This document shows, piece by piece, positions 11,925-23,700 of a DNA stretch of 64,000 nucleotides (positions are counted from its first letter, which is position 1; each line of letters begins with the position of its first letter). The position numbers and the translations under genes were made by a program. Origin of the DNA: Agarophyton chilense (taxonomy: Eukaryota; Rhodophyta; Florideophyceae; Gracilariales; Gracilariaceae); NCBI GenBank assembly GCA_030374765.1, contig JARGXX010000080.1, forward strand, positions 1,054,001-1,118,000. Direction: 5' to 3'. The notes under the pieces are model-generated. The model made no database searches, was not told the DNA's origin, and saw only the letters and a program-made list of their open reading frames with translations.

Positions 11925-11990
11925 TTTATTTTGAGCTTTTGTGCTAGCTCTTCGAATCTATGACAAAGTTTATGTAATATAAAAAACAAA

Positions 11991-13140
11991 CACAGCTAAA
12001 GCATGTGAAGAAAAATGTTTGATCTTTGGTTGCAGTTTGTTGCTTTGCACCCACCACCGGGGCTGGTTGCATGCAGCTGTCTTAATTAAAAAAAAAGCTG
12101 CAAGACTTACATTACGCAATGCAACTCATGCGTGCGCAGCACAGGGACTCTCGACACACCTCTGTTGAAAAGTGACGGACGAAGTGTGCCCAGCCGGTTT
12201 TCAAGCCGTATGCCGTTTAACCCGCGTCCAGTTGTTGGGATAGGTTTGAAATTACTCACGGCAATACTCCCTGACACGCAGTGGAGCACGCGCTTTCCAG
12301 CCCCCAGAGGTACGACACGGCGGCCGCCTCAGACCCTGCACAGCAAGGTCTGCTGGTATATAAGGTCTGGGAAACTCTCAAGACTTCCTGAATCGCCGTC
12401 AAACGATGAGTGTACCACGAAGCACCTGACTTTTCCCAGATCCGTGGTACTCAGTGGGTTATTACGATGGAGGCTTGCACACGAGCTCGGCCTTGCCTAG
12501 GTGCCAGGGCTGTGAATCACAGCACTCAGTCTCTTGTCATAGAGTGCTGTGGCTTATGCCTGAAATTTGGAGGGTTTTTTTGTGTTTGTGGTTAGGATCA
12601 AGAGCCGAGTTGTCTGACCCGGTTCATCATCAGTGCACCATATATGCTGTTTTGGAGCCTGAGGGTCGGAGGTGTAACGTATTCTGATTGGTCGGCACTT
12701 GGGCGGCGCACGGCACTGTAGCAAAGTGCACTCGATAATTATTATTCATTGGGTGAGAGTGCATTTGCGTGCCACGGGTCAGACGTGTAGGGAGATTTGG
12801 CGCGAAAGGGCCCCCCCTCATACTGATGACAATCATTATAAGGAAGAAACGCTCAGATTATGCCTCGACGTCAGTTAGAATCTTTTTCCAACATTAGTTT
12901 TTTGGAGTAATAGAATAAAATACTTGAATCTCTTGAATAAAATACAGTACACTAAGCCTACTGTTGTGCTAAAATAGAAAGCATTATTATATCATTGAAA
13001 TTCAAATATTTTTGGAAACCGTGCAAGGCCCAAAAATTCTTTTTCATGCACATCTAAAGTTTAGAAAGCGTTCTATTTCCAGCTATACAACATGGAAGTG
13101 TAAAAGTAGAAATAGAGCTGAATATTCAAAAGAATAACTG
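11991..13140. other. Non-coding stretch; no gene recognised
   Basis: No motif-bearing frame on either strand. Frames at 12132-12500 and 12630-12836 are low-complexity or composition-driven. Poly-A/T runs (12088-12098) and an AT-rich segment (12880-13140) precede the probable promoter of the PDI-like gene. Confidence 0.4.
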
Positions 13141-13156
13141 GCATTATCGCTCTCTG

Positions 13157-13191
13157 ATTGGTGACCCTCGAGTATGAGGGTACATAAAAAG
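13157..13191 (+). promoter_or_regulatory. Possible promoter of the PDI-like gene (CCAAT-type box, inverted repeat, TATA-like box)
   Basis: ATTGG (reverse CCAAT, 13157-13161), an inverted repeat ACCCTC-GAGTAT-GAGGGT (13164-13181) and a TATA-like ACATAAAAAG (13182-13191) follow each other within 35 bp. They lie about 530 bp upstream of the ATG at 13718. This would imply a long leader that contains a 52-codon upstream frame (13453-13611). Spacing between CCAAT and TATA is short, so this remains a suggestion. Confidence 0.35.
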
Positions 13192-13717
13192 AAGGGAGAT
13201 CTGAGAGTTAGTGCTCGGTTGGTACTTTTGCAACAGAAATGTTCCGACAACGGCATCTCTAATTCTATAATTCAGCATTAAATTTTAGCACACTGGTAGT
13301 CTTGCTGTACAGGGAGTGTGTACTTTTTGATATTTTTGTTTTGGGTTGTTCAGAGTTCCGATAAAGAAAAAGGAAGTGATTTGCAGAGCTATTTATCAGA
13401 GCCAATTTTGGTTAATTAGATCTAGTCAAATCACGAATCGAGATCAAAAGCAATGTCAGCATCTCTCATTGACAGACGGCAGTGCAGAGAAAAGCTGTAC
13501 TGTACCATTTGTGGTCTAGTGGAGAGGGTCAATCAACAAAGCACTTCTCATCCACCAGCAATGGAACGTGCAAGCGCCGAGAAGACCCAATGCACATTCC
13601 AGCTAGTGTGAACTAGGATCTTCACAGCTGGACTTGTAAGGCGCACTACATTGTGCTCCACACTTATCACACACCGCTCTTCCCGTTGCACTCAGCTGAG
13701 TGCTGGAGAAGTTCACA

Positions 13718-15058
13718 ATGCTCAAGCTGTCGTCCTACGACGTATTCCGCAAGTTGCCACGAGATCTAACCCATGGCACATCACAGGGAGGAATTCTGTC
13801 CGTCATTGCAATTTCTATCATCGGTCTTGTTTTTCTCTTCGAGCTATGGACATACCTTGCAGGAGAAGTCGAGACAGCAGTCATGCTCGATACAAACACG
13901 GAACAGTCCCTGCAGATAAACTTTAAGATTACCACTCTGAGCCTCCCTTGCGAGTTCACCAGTGTTGACGTTTGGGACTACCTCGGCAACACGCGTCTCG
14001 ATATCAGCCCGCAAATTCACAAAACTATTGTGACTGGACGTCATGGTGAAAAGATTATGGGCGCTTACTCTGACGGAAATCGCTTCTCCAGCGGTGATTC
14101 TAGAGATGAGGTTGAAGCTGAAATCGGTCTTAGCGAGTCAGAAGACATCAATGGCGATAATTTTGAGCAGAAACTTTCTGAGAATCATTGGAGTTTCGTT
14201 GACTTTTTCGCGCCATGGTGTATTCACTGCGTTCGACTAGCACCTACTTGGGAGGCCTTTGCCAAAACTGTTCACGACAAAGATATACATGTGAAGGTCT
14301 TTAAAGTAGATTGCACAAAAAACGAGTTTCTATGTAGACAACAGCATATCATGGGATACCCCACATTGCGGGTTTATCAAGGGAAGATACCGAAAGAACC
14401 GGACTATAGGGATAAACGCACCGTCTCTAGCCTTTTGACATGGATGGAAAGTATGACCAACGAACATGCACATTCAAGCAAGCACAAGCTTTCCGACGAA
14501 GGTTGTCTCATCGAGGGACGGGTGTGGGTGAATAGGGTACCGGGCAAATTTCACATTACCGCGAAGTCTGACAATCACGATCTTGATCCGAAGGCCACCA
14601 ATCTTTCGCATATAGTTCATCACTTTTCCTTTGGAATTCCGCTTCCGAGACGGATAATTAGGCACCTACCGAACGATGTCAAACGCAACATCAATCCTTT
14701 GGATGGAAGAATGTTCATCAATCGAGAAGAGCACACTACACATGAGCATTACATAAAGGTTGTGTCGACCCATTACAGAGTTGGATCAAGTCTTCTAGGT
14801 ACGCAAGACTCCCTTGGCTACCAAATGGCCACATCAAATCATCGGTTTAAGTCAGATCCATCTATTCCTGAAGCAAGATTCGCGTTTGATTTATCTCCTA
14901 CAGCAGTCGTTATCATTCAAGGTGGCAAGCGTTGGTATGAGTTTGTGACATCATTATGTGCGATTATTGGCGGAATTTTCACCGTGGTTTCTCTCTTCGA
15001 CGGTGCCGTGTATTCTGTGGCAAAGCGGATTAAGGGTGCTCAAGGAAAACAATCCTAA
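13718..15058 (+). CDS. Protein disulfide isomerase fused to ERGIC/Erv-type membrane domains (PDIL5-3/5-4-like)
   Basis: Single-exon frame of 446 residues from the ATG at 13718; the ERGIC_N signature YDVFRKLPRDL begins at residue 7, so this start fits better than an in-frame GTG 18 bases upstream. TM1 is about residues 24-46 (GGILSVIAISIIGLVFLFEL). A thioredoxin domain follows, with FVDFFAPWCIHCVRLAPTW and redox pair CIHC at 168-171, then the cis-proline region MGYPTLRVY. A C-terminal Erv46/ERGIC3-type lumenal domain (IVHHFSFG) ends in TM2 near residues 407-430. The family introduces or rearranges disulfides in secretory cargo and cycles between ER and Golgi; this ERGIC-thioredoxin-ERGIC fusion is known from plants and protists. 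CIHC instead of CGHC suggests altered redox potential. The basic tail KRIKGAQGKQS is not a canonical KKxx signal. No lesions seen. Confidence 0.93.
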   Translation: MLKLSSYDVFRKLPRDLTHGTSQGGILSVIAISIIGLVFLFELWTYLAGEVETAVMLDTNTEQSLQINFKITTLSLPCEFTSVDVWDYLGNTRLDISPQIHKTIVTGRHGEKIMGAYSDGNRFSSGDSRDEVEAEIGLSESEDINGDNFEQKLSENHWSFVDFFAPWCIHCVRLAPTWEAFAKTVHDKDIHVKVFKVDCTKNEFLCRQQHIMGYPTLRVYQGKIPKEPDYRDKRTVSSLLTWMESMTNEHAHSSKHKLSDEGCLIEGRVWVNRVPGKFHITAKSDNHDLDPKATNLSHIVHHFSFGIPLPRRIIRHLPNDVKRNINPLDGRMFINREEHTTHEHYIKVVSTHYRVGSSLLGTQDSLGYQMATSNHRFKSDPSIPEARFAFDLSPTAVVIIQGGKRWYEFVTSLCAIIGGIFTVVSLFDGAVYSVAKRIKGAQGKQS

Positions 15059-16180
15059 AGAATGTGAGTGTGAAAAAGTGTTTGCGGGGTTTCGGTTGTC
15101 GGTTGTGTGCGACTTGTAAGCCCAGAAATATCCGTAGACTCGGAATTATTTTTTTTGTATATGGACTTCGAGTGCTTAGAATTAACCTAAGGGTAAATCG
15201 TTTTTCCGTGATAAAAGTTCCATCACGGAGTGTACTGCGCTGAAGCAAAAGGATCTTCCATTACTTACATATACCTGAACATGCTGAGGTAGCATATCCA
15301 GAGGGAGAATCCTGCGAAAGACGTCAACTGGTATGGTCTCCATTTGGCTGAAGCCTAGAGCCGCTTGCGTTCGATGTACAGGGGCAGCGTCTTTCTCGGC
15401 GGTGTGTTGCGATCCTTTTCCGGGGTATCATAGGGGGGTGGGTGGATGAAGAGTACGCGCATCAGATGGTAGGAAAGCTTTCACATTCAGCCGATGTAAG
15501 AATCCAATTTTGAACGAGGGACTTCCCGTTCATCAGACTACCGGCAAATATACACAATCGATAGTTCGAAAAGTCTGTCTCGCACTCAAGAAAGTAAACC
15601 TCGAAACTATGTGTTGTGTTCTTTGGTATTTTTCCCGGTCTCAATCAAAGGACGGTTAGTCCAAATATGAAATTTCCATCTAAAGTTTCCTTGCTCAGTA
15701 CAGGACAAGAAAAGAGAAAGATAGAAGATGGCAAGCAACGCTGTGAAACTTTGAAGCATGTCTTTCGACTCTATCGCGCTCACGTCCTACCTGGAGCTTG
15801 GCGGTCCTCGTCTCAAGCATGGCGACGCAAAGACATCCTTTTGACATCCGTGTTTGTTCAAGCATTTCTGGGTGGCTCCGAGTCGCCAGCTCCGATGGAA
15901 CCAAAGCTGGATCAATCACGCAAGCTCTGTTTCCAATGACACGTTTTCATGAAAGAGGTTGAGACTCGTATTGAGATTGTGATTGTCAGTACTTCCCTTC
16001 GGAAGAAATGAGACTTGTCCTTCAGGCAAGACCATTTCCTCTCTCTTTCCACAGCCTCCTCAAAACCTCTACGCGCCCATCCTACGTGCAACCATTCTCG
16101 CACTACTTAGCCGCCAGGAGGATAAGAGCAAGACTGAAAACGATCCCGACCACTTTAGGGGTCCGTTGAACCCTGACTAA
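15059..16180. other. Intergenic stretch without a recognised gene
   Basis: Short overlapping frames occur on both strands (for example 15462-15644 and 15695-15919 minus, 15616-15939 plus), but none carries a family motif, a clear start or a matching splice pattern. The first bases after 15058 must hold the 3' untranslated region of the PDI-like gene. Confidence 0.4.
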
Positions 16181-16192
16181 GAAGTGATCGAA

Positions 16193-16423
16193 ATGTGGAC
16201 GAGAAAAAGGATGCCTGCGACGGAGAGCAAGCTGTGTCTACAGTTAACTCTTCTTTGCACCATGTGCGTTAGTATTTTGTCTACTGCTATCGAGTTTGTA
16301 GTGTTCGCCCCGAAATGGCGATCTTGGATGAATTCGGAGAATGGGAACGCCGAAATGCTCGAACTTGTAACACTTGACGCTGTTTCGGAGTCTAAATCGA
16401 AAGGGTCCGTAGAGAACTATTAG
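16193..16423 (+). CDS. Hypothetical small protein with one hydrophobic segment
   Basis: ATG at 16193, 76 codons to a TAG at 16421. A basic N-terminus (MWTRKRMPATESKLC) is followed by a hydrophobic run LQLTLLCTMCVSILSTAIEF that could be a signal anchor. The tail is acidic and Ser-rich. I recognise no family, and no TATA box or second copy supports it. It may be chance. Confidence 0.2.
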   Translation: MWTRKRMPATESKLCLQLTLLCTMCVSILSTAIEFVVFAPKWRSWMNSENGNAEMLELVTLDAVSESKSKGSVENY

Positions 16424-16538
16424 CTGGTCTCCCAAAGAAAAGTAGAGGAAGCTTACAAGAGCTATTTCAACATGAACCACAGAAGTTCTAGGCCTTCCTC
16501 AAGAGAGAACGCTTCTAGTGTCTACACGCCCGGAAGAT

Positions 16539-16578
16539 TGGCCTCACCTGAGGCCAGCTTGGCCTCATATGAGGCCAA
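16539..16578. repeat. Twin palindromes built on GGCCTCA/TGAGGCC
   Basis: TGGCCTCACCTGAGGCCA (16539-16556) is an inverted repeat with a 2-bp centre. Two bases later TTGGCCTCATATGAGGCCAA (16559-16578) is a perfect 20-bp palindrome. A related half site GGCCTCATATG recurs near 16963. The same 8-bp arm used three times suggests a dimeric protein site or cruciform rather than a coding signal. Confidence 0.85.
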
Positions 16579-17460
16579 ACTTTCTCTTAAAAAGTAACTG
16601 AAATTCATTCAAGATATGAATTTTCAAATTTAGAGCAGAAAGGAAGAAAACAAGAATAAAAACCATACATCTTTATCGTTGAGGACACGCCTCGGAAATC
16701 TAGTCAAACAGAGCTTTTATACTCTTCTTTAAAACGATATACTTCTGGTGTAACAAACTCAAGTAGTCGCAAAAAAAACCAAATATCGTGGGCCTCAAAC
16801 GATCCAAAACAAATGTGTAGAAAGAAAATATCTCTTTCAATCATCTGGTAATGCATACTTCAAATGTTGAGGCCATCAAAGGAATAGTGTTTGCCAATAT
16901 GTTCTAGTTATGCAGAGCATACAGATTGCATTTATTAATTAATTACAAAGAAAAAAAAAAAGGCCTCATATGTAGCCAGAATTACAACACCGATAATTTC
17001 GTAAACTTTGTCAATTTCTTTAAGTTTTTGACCATATACGGTGTCAACACTTTCCTCTTCTCTGACTTCAACCTCAAAGATCACAAACAATTGTCCACAA
17101 CCTGTACACAACATCATCTTCACTCTACTCTTTCATAATCTATCAAATACGTCATCACCTATGGATTGCCGACGTGTAGTTGGAATAAAATTAAACGCCT
17201 GCGGACGTCTCGTCCCATCAGAGAGTAACTGTAAACGCTTCATTAAAACGCAAAAAAAAACAAAAATTTTAAGCAGAACTGTTAACAAAATTGACGGTGT
17301 TTTCAAATAATGGCAAACACACTTTTGTCACCATGAAAGTTGTGCTACTTGATCGAAAGTAAGTTTAAACGTAATTCAAAGACAAAGAATCATGTCATGA
17401 TTCCGTTTAATGCTGAATGAGCCGTCAACTCGATCGTGGAGAAAAGTATTGCTGATTTCA
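16579..17460. other. AT-rich non-coding stretch
   Basis: Poly-A runs (for example 16950-16961) and AT-rich sequence with no motif-bearing frame. It ends at the left edge of the G4-family LTR fragment. Confidence 0.4.
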
Positions 17461-17583
17461 TGTATTATCCGCTCTAACGGAAAGAGCAGACATCTGCGAC
17501 AGCGTTCAAACCGCCGTTGGGTCGCTTACGGCGAAGGAAAAGGGGTGGTAGAGCTACAACACCAGCGAGCTGGAAGTGGGGTG
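17461..17583 (-). mobile_element. G4-family LTR fragment, left part (interrupted by element E1)
   Basis: Starts TGTATTATCCGCTCT. It matches the first 120 bp of the G4 LTR at 41121 and the reverse complement of the solo LTR at 62455-63152. The match is cut at 17583, exactly where the E1 LTR begins, and resumes at 28986. In G4 sense orientation (minus strand) this is the 3' end of an LTR. Confidence 0.85.
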
Positions 17584-18447
17584 TGAAGAGCAACGTCCTC
17601 CGGGGAGGTTTTTGGGGACTTAAGTTTTTTCCGGAGCCTCCGGAAGGCAACCTCGTTATGAGTAGGAGTAATCCGTTTTCACGGCGATGGCCGGAACGCC
17701 GGTGATGCACCGGCGGGACCGGGTGCCATACACGTGGCCGCAGCGCCCGCGCGACACGTGGCCGCCAGATTGGCCCCTTTGTTAGACGGACATTTAGCTA
17801 TTTAGGATAGACTTTATTTATTCTATTCTACGGTGACTACAGTACTTAGGCCGCCGGCCTCGCGGCCGCCGGTCCAGTAAAGTCTGCCCAACAAGGGTGA
17901 TCTTGGTCTTCCAGATCTTGGCTCTGGGTCGAACCGCCTGCGCGGATATACAACTCCTTATGGAGGGATTTCCCGTGGTGCACGGCTTCCCAACCCCCTT
18001 GGACGTTCAAGCAGCCTTCGTGTGTTGGGTATCTATTCCCACTTTCGTGGTTCCGCCCGTGTATACGGTTGGCTACACCAGGCAGTGCCGGCTATTCCCG
18101 AGTCCCCTCTTGCGACTCGTAGTCAACCTCGCCCTCTTGCCTCCGTTCCCATTTTCCTTCCCCTTTCCTCCCCTTCATTGGGCAATTCCCGCTCTTGCGG
18201 CTCGCACTGACACCTGTCGTGCTCGCCACTCTCGTGGGTTTTGACTCCTCAGAGGATACGCCAGCACCGCTTCGGCGGATATTCTCGGCTTCTTTCAGCC
18301 TCCCTGCGCCCGTCGCGACGGTTCGGCTCCGGCTTACACCCGGCATTGCGCGCCGGTCCCTGGGAGGGCTCTACCGCGCAGGTTACCTCGTGAGAGGAAG
18401 ATCCGGACGTCTTCGTAGGTTTTCCCCCTTGGGGGCATTGTCCTACA
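17584..18447 (+). repeat. 5' LTR of E1
   Basis: 864 bp, TG...CA ends, terminal inverted bases TG/CA within a TGAAG...CCTACA frame. Same length as the 3' LTR and as the solo LTR at 61391-62254. An AT-rich block with TTTATTTATT near 17812 may be the TATA/poly-A region. The CT-rich second half is open in one frame, but the start is not conserved. Confidence 0.95.
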
Positions 18448-18450
18448 AAT

Positions 18451-18464
18451 TGGTCTCCCGACTT
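18451..18464 (+). promoter_or_regulatory. Primer binding site of E1
   Basis: TGGTCTCCCGACTT starts 3 bp after the 5' LTR. It begins with the TGG expected opposite a tRNA CCA end. The identical 14-mer follows the 5' LTR of E2 and a 12/14 match follows the G4 LTR, so all three families should use the same tRNA. I could not assign the tRNA species. Confidence 0.88.
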
Positions 18465-18570
18465 AGAAGTCAAGACCGCTTGTGTCCTCTCTGAGGTTGT
18501 TTTCCGTTTAACGGGTTTTCTCCGGTTTCACCGGATTGCTTTCTATTCTTCCGTCGAGACGGTGTGGCCA

Positions 18571-20681
18571 ATGCCAAGGAAACCGCCTAGCATGGAGCGT
18601 CCTGCAACACGCAGACGTTCCCGCCAAAGCGGTGATGCCAGGGGCACTGATGTTTTACAGGCCTTGGCTCCAACACCAGATTCCCGGGAGATACCGGTCA
18701 CCGGCACTGAAGACCCGCAGCCCGATTCCGGGTGAACGACCGTCGCAACGGTGGTTTCTCTGCCTCCGCGGTTGGTCGACCAAGCGCGGATTGTACGCTT
18801 GGAAGAGCAGCTCCGCTCCCTGCGGGCTGCTCACAATACCCTCTCGAGGGAGTTCACCTCTTTACGAGGAAGCCTCGCTAACCCCCCTCCAAGTGAGTTA
18901 GCCGAGGATATCCGCGTATTGCGGTCAGACGTCAATAAACTACTCGAATGTTTTGGCGCTCCGTCTTCCTTCGCAGAAGGTATGGAGAATCGCTTCGAGC
19001 TTCTCCGAAGCCGACTTGAGTCGGTCGAGAGGACGCTAACCTCGCCCGCGAACGCGGCTAGACCGGTTGTCTCTCATCGAGAGACCCAGTCGCGGAACCG
19101 GAAGAGCCGGAAGAACCGGGATTCTAACCGTAAGCACAGACACCCGTCCGACTCATCATCTGAGTCGAACGGTAAACCGAGTGACTCGGAGAGTTCCGAT
19201 TCGTCGGTGAGCGATGACCCACAGGATCGTTATGGGCGCTCTTCCCGCTCAAAGCGGTCCTCTGCCACCTACGGGGCCATCCGGTCGCGCCCCAAGGGTC
19301 GGCGACATCCGGGCCTCAAACCCTTGAAGCCCACCAACCCTCTGTACAGGACACTCCTGTCCTACCGGTATTACCGGCTAGAAGATTCCTCTTTAGGTCG
19401 GACACCGCGTGACATGGTAAAGTGAAAGACTGCATCAAGCGGATGCAGCTTTCACTTCGTAACCAGTCGTTTACTGGGGATGATCCAATTCTGGTCTTGG
19501 ATTTCCTACACCGCTTTGTAGCGAAAGCTGATATACTCGGAATGAACGAAGGACAAGCCTACGTGGCGCTACCCTACTTTCTACGGGGTGTCGCTGAAGA
19601 TCAGTTTTTGTCGGTCCGGGGCTCGTCGCGAGCCTCCGAAGGAGGTGTGACCTGCTGGCCCGAGGCCGTGCAGTACCTCCTGCGTTCCTACGCAACCAAC
19701 TCCGCGATACAAGCGGCGATACTCGCTTTGCGAGACACTCGACAACGCTCCGGCGAGCTCGAGACCGATTACTCGGTACGCCTGAATAAGGCTTTCCACC
19801 GTTGTGGTAATGTATACCCCGCTGGGGAACGCTGTACGATGTTCATTGATGGCTTGGATCCAGCCATCAAGACTCTTGTCGCCCGTTACAGGGAACAAGA
19901 GCCGAAGGTGACCTACCTTGAACTTGTACAGTTTGCCCGCGCAGAGGGAGATGCACTACGTGCACGCAATCCGGTAACCCGGTCGAAGGCCGCTAAAGCA
20001 TTGTCGCTTGAGTCAGACTCTTCTTCACCGTCATTTGCGACGGATGGCATCCCCAAACAGGGTTATGACAATATGAATGTCATCCATCACGAAGGTTTAT
20101 CTATTCTGACAACGGAATTACCGTCTACGACGGATGGCTCGGTTGACTCAACCGCAAGGGACACGGAGAACGGGCAGGTCTTCTATCTAAATGACCGCCG
20201 CACTCCGGCCGCCCGTATGCCGTACTCGAACGGAATGACACGAAGTCAGCGCCCTGGATGGGTTGGAAACCGGGAACCCGGAAGATACACCGATGCTCGG
20301 AATGCCGTACCGCGAAACGCGGGAGTGACGTTGGTGTGCCACTTGTGCTACGAGCGCGGGCACACCTCCCCGCAATGCGTTTTATCGCTACGCGATATGG
20401 CGCGAGTGGTGGATAATTACGAAGCCCTCTCCCCGCAGGAGAAGAGCTCCGTGCCACTCACGTCATATCTCCGCGCGAAGACGGACTTCCCCAACGCATT
20501 GGCTTACACTCCGAATTCTCGGTACAAACCGGCTCAGCCGGCACGCGCCGCACCAGCGCCAAACCACGCTGGTGGATCTCAACCCGCTCCTGCGGTAGCT
20601 ACCGTGCAACGGAATCATGCACTCGTTGCCGAGGAAGTCGGGCCTTCGCCCGACCAGGACCCTGTACAGGGAAAAGAATAG
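18571..20681 (+). pseudogene. E1 gag, interrupted by one stop and one frameshift
   Basis: The ATG at 18571 (MPRKPPSMERP) opens a frame with a TGA at 18733. It continues through a coiled-coil stretch (RIVRLEEQLRSLRAAH, then DIRVLRSDVNKLLECFG), a basic/Ser-rich linker, and ends at 19425. The following frame (from about 19422, VKDCIKRMQLSLRNQ) carries the capsid-like retrotransposon gag domain (FLHRFVAKADILGMNEGQA, LPYFLRGVAEDQF) and a CCHC knuckle CHLCYERGHTSPQC near 20338. In E2 the same junction (PRGTGRVKNCIKR) is uninterrupted, so E1 lost one base near 19420. Gag packages the RNA. This copy would make only fragments unless recoded. Confidence 0.9.
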
Positions 20682-20716
20682 AGGGAGTCTCCCCTTCGGG
20701 AGAGGCGTCCTCAGAG

Positions 20717-23700
20717 TTGAGGCTGACGACGCCCAAGGCGCCGATGCCTCGCTCCCCGGTGAAAAACCTGACAAGGAAGGACACCGCAAACGCGGACTCT
20801 AAACACCTCGGTGTTTTGCGTCGACCGTGGATACGGATTAGAAATAACCGGATCCCGGATAGAGTCTTGGTAATGGCCAAGCGTAACTACAAGGTTTACG
20901 CTGACCTTGGTCTGCACCGGCAGTTTATGGTGAGATGTCTCACTGTCCTGGATACAGGTGCTGGGCCGAACTTTATTGTGGAATCGGTTTTACCCCCGCC
21001 ATTGCGGTCACTCATCCGTTCTGAAACGGTACCCAACGTCTCAGACGCCAATAACAACCCGTTGAAAACATTTGGTGTGATCGACCTGGTCGTCAGGCTA
21101 GGTCGGATGGTGGTTAAACTAACTTTTATTGTGTGCCGCTCGCTGGCCGCGCCAGTTATACTGGGATGTGACTACTGCGACAGGTTTGTCAACGCCATCC
21201 GCCCACGCCTTAAGCAGGTGGAACTTGAGGACGGATCGACCGTCCCCATTGTTCGTCAACCGCTGAAGCGGGCATCGAAGAAACACGTTCCTCTACCTGC
21301 TGCGCAGGAACCCACACCGGCGAACCGGGATTCTACGAAGCTACGCGTTGCCTCGTCAGTCACCATACCCCCGGAGAGCCAGGTTATGATTTCAGTCAAT
21401 TCCCGTCAACACGGTCTTCGGGTTGTTCAGCCCTTGCCCTCGTTGTACGAGAAATTTCAGTTAACCGTTGCGAACGGAATCGTGCAAGTCACGCCGAATT
21501 CCCCTTTCAGGGTGTTGGTTGTCAATCTGGGAAAGGCTCCCCAGACGCTGGCAAGGAACCAAGTCATTGGGTCTGTGACGCCGCACCCGCTCGCGATGCT
21601 CCCTACAAAGGTGACGGCTGCCGAAGTACTCGGAATAACTCCCTCTACCGAGGATGGTCTCCCGGTATCCGGTGCAGAAACCTCCGGGGAGGCACAGCAG
21701 TTGGCGCTCGATAAAACCGCCAAGACGGATGCATTTCCGACCTCTTCGGTTCCCACACCTGACACCAAGGCACAGCCTACGAGCTACGATAAGATAGACC
21801 CGATCAAGGCCCTCGAGGACCTGGACCTGAGTCATGTACCGGTCTCACACCGGGACCGCTTACGCGGAATGCTACGCGAGTTTACCACAATGTGGGAGGG
21901 CTCACTGGGTGAGATCAATACAACCGAACATCGGATAGACTTGCTACTGGACGCACGTCCGGTTGCACAACCCCCTTACAGGGCGGGACCGAAAGCTCGG
22001 GAGGAGGAAGAATTTCAGGTGGACAAGATGCTCCGTGCTGGAGTCATCGAGCCCGCCCAATCTCCTTGGGCTTCACCGGTGGTGCTGGCCCTCAAGGCTG
22101 ATGGCACGTGGCGGTTTTGCGTTGACTACCGCCGCCTCAATGCCGTCACCGTGAGGGACACCTACCCGATTCCGCGCATGGACGAGTGTATAGACTCGCT
22201 CGGGGACGCTACCGTGTTTACGGCTCTGGATGCTAACTGGGGCTACTGGCAAGTCCCAGTCCGGGAAGAGGACCGAGACAAAACCGCGTTTGTTTGCCGT
22301 TCGGGTTCCTACCGCTTCATGCGGATGCCGTTTGGTTTAAGCAATGCACCGGCCACCTTTCAAAGGGCAATAGACATACTGATGTCGCGTTTCAAGTGGC
22401 GCACGTGCCTTGTCTACTTGGACGACATCATTGTCTTTTCCAGAAACCTGGACGATCACCTGACCAACGTGCAGGACGTGATGACCGTACTGCGAGACGC
22501 AGGAATAACCCTCAAGTTGAGGAAGTGCGAGTTCTTCACCGACACGGTGAAGTATCTCGGGCACGTCATCCGTCCAGGACGGTTAATGATCGAACAAGTT
22601 CGTATCAAGTCCCTCTGCGAGGCGAAGGAGCCCCGTACTCAAACGGAGCTCCGATCCTTTTTAGGTCTGGTCAACGTCTATCGACGGTTTATGCCGAGTT
22701 CCTCGGATATCGCCGCTCCGCTAAACGCGCTACTGCGGAAGGGCCAGCCACCAAAGCTTGCGCCATTTACCACCGATCAGTCGGAATCTTTTCGCTCCTT
22801 GATTAAGGCAGTTACGACAGCTCCCATCCTATCCTTGCCCAAACCTGGGCTTCCCTACTCCATCGACACCGACGCCAGCGACCACCAGGTGGGCGGCGCA
22901 CTGTTCCAAACCACCCCCGAGGGGGAATGCAAACCAATTGGCTATTGGTCCCACACGCTGAACGTCCACGAGCGCAACTACTCGGTCTCCGAGAAGGAGT
23001 GCCTCGCAGTGGTCTGGGCGCTATCCACTCTGCGCCCATACCTCATGGGCGTTCATTTCACCATGTACACGGACCATGCCTCGTTGAGGTGGCTGCTGAA
23101 CATCGCAGATCCTTCTGGCCGCTTAATGCGGTGGCGCCTCCGCTTAGCGGAATTCGACTTCGAGGTCGTCTACAAAAAGGGTGTCCAGAACACCCAAGCA
23201 GACGCCCTCTCTCGATTACCTACGACAGGTGAAGCACTTGCCGACCCGGAGGTCGACGAGGTCCCGTACTTTCCCTTGGAAGGGGAAACACCGACGGAGT
23301 CGGATTGGCCCGAAACCGGGGAAAACACCATGGAAATGGATGAGCTACTCGCAGCGCGCGGGAATGAAACACCCGTACCCGGGACCTTTGTACCCATCTC
23401 CACCGAGCAGATGATCCGAGAACAGTTCGGCGACCCGTTCTGCACGCGCATACGGGCCCGCCTAAACGGTGGAGAGGACCTCCCGTTCGAGGTAAACGAC
23501 ATCGGGGACCTCGTCCGGACGGTGGACCACCGATCCCAGATCGTGGTCCCGCACACCCTGCAAACCATGGTGCTCCACCTCTCACACTACCCGGCCCTCG
23601 GGGGACACTCCGGTGGGAGAAAACTTTATCCAACCCTGCGAAGGGACTTTTCTTGGCCCGCTATGGCGGTTGATTGCTACGCTACGGTGCAGTTCTGTAC

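Larger units (their letters stand above)
5951..11990 (-). mobile_element. Helitron, decayed; outer limits approximate
   Basis: The coding fragments at 6791-11924 and the subterminal repeats at 6323-6600 define one element transcribed right to left. Helitrons should start with TC and end with CTRR after a hairpin. The best 3' candidate is CTAA at 5951-5954 (minus) after the hairpin at 5976-5990, but the following base is A, not the expected T. No convincing 5' TC end was found near 11.95-12.1 kb. The limits given are therefore guesses around a secure core. Confidence 0.55.

Noticed and set aside
13453..13611. 52-codon frame upstream of the PDI-like gene as a separate gene
   Set aside because: No motif, partner or promoter of its own. 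Kept only as a possible upstream frame.
19422..19425. Programmed overlap between two gag frames in E1
   Set aside because: E2 has an uninterrupted frame at the same place. A single-base deletion in E1 explains it.
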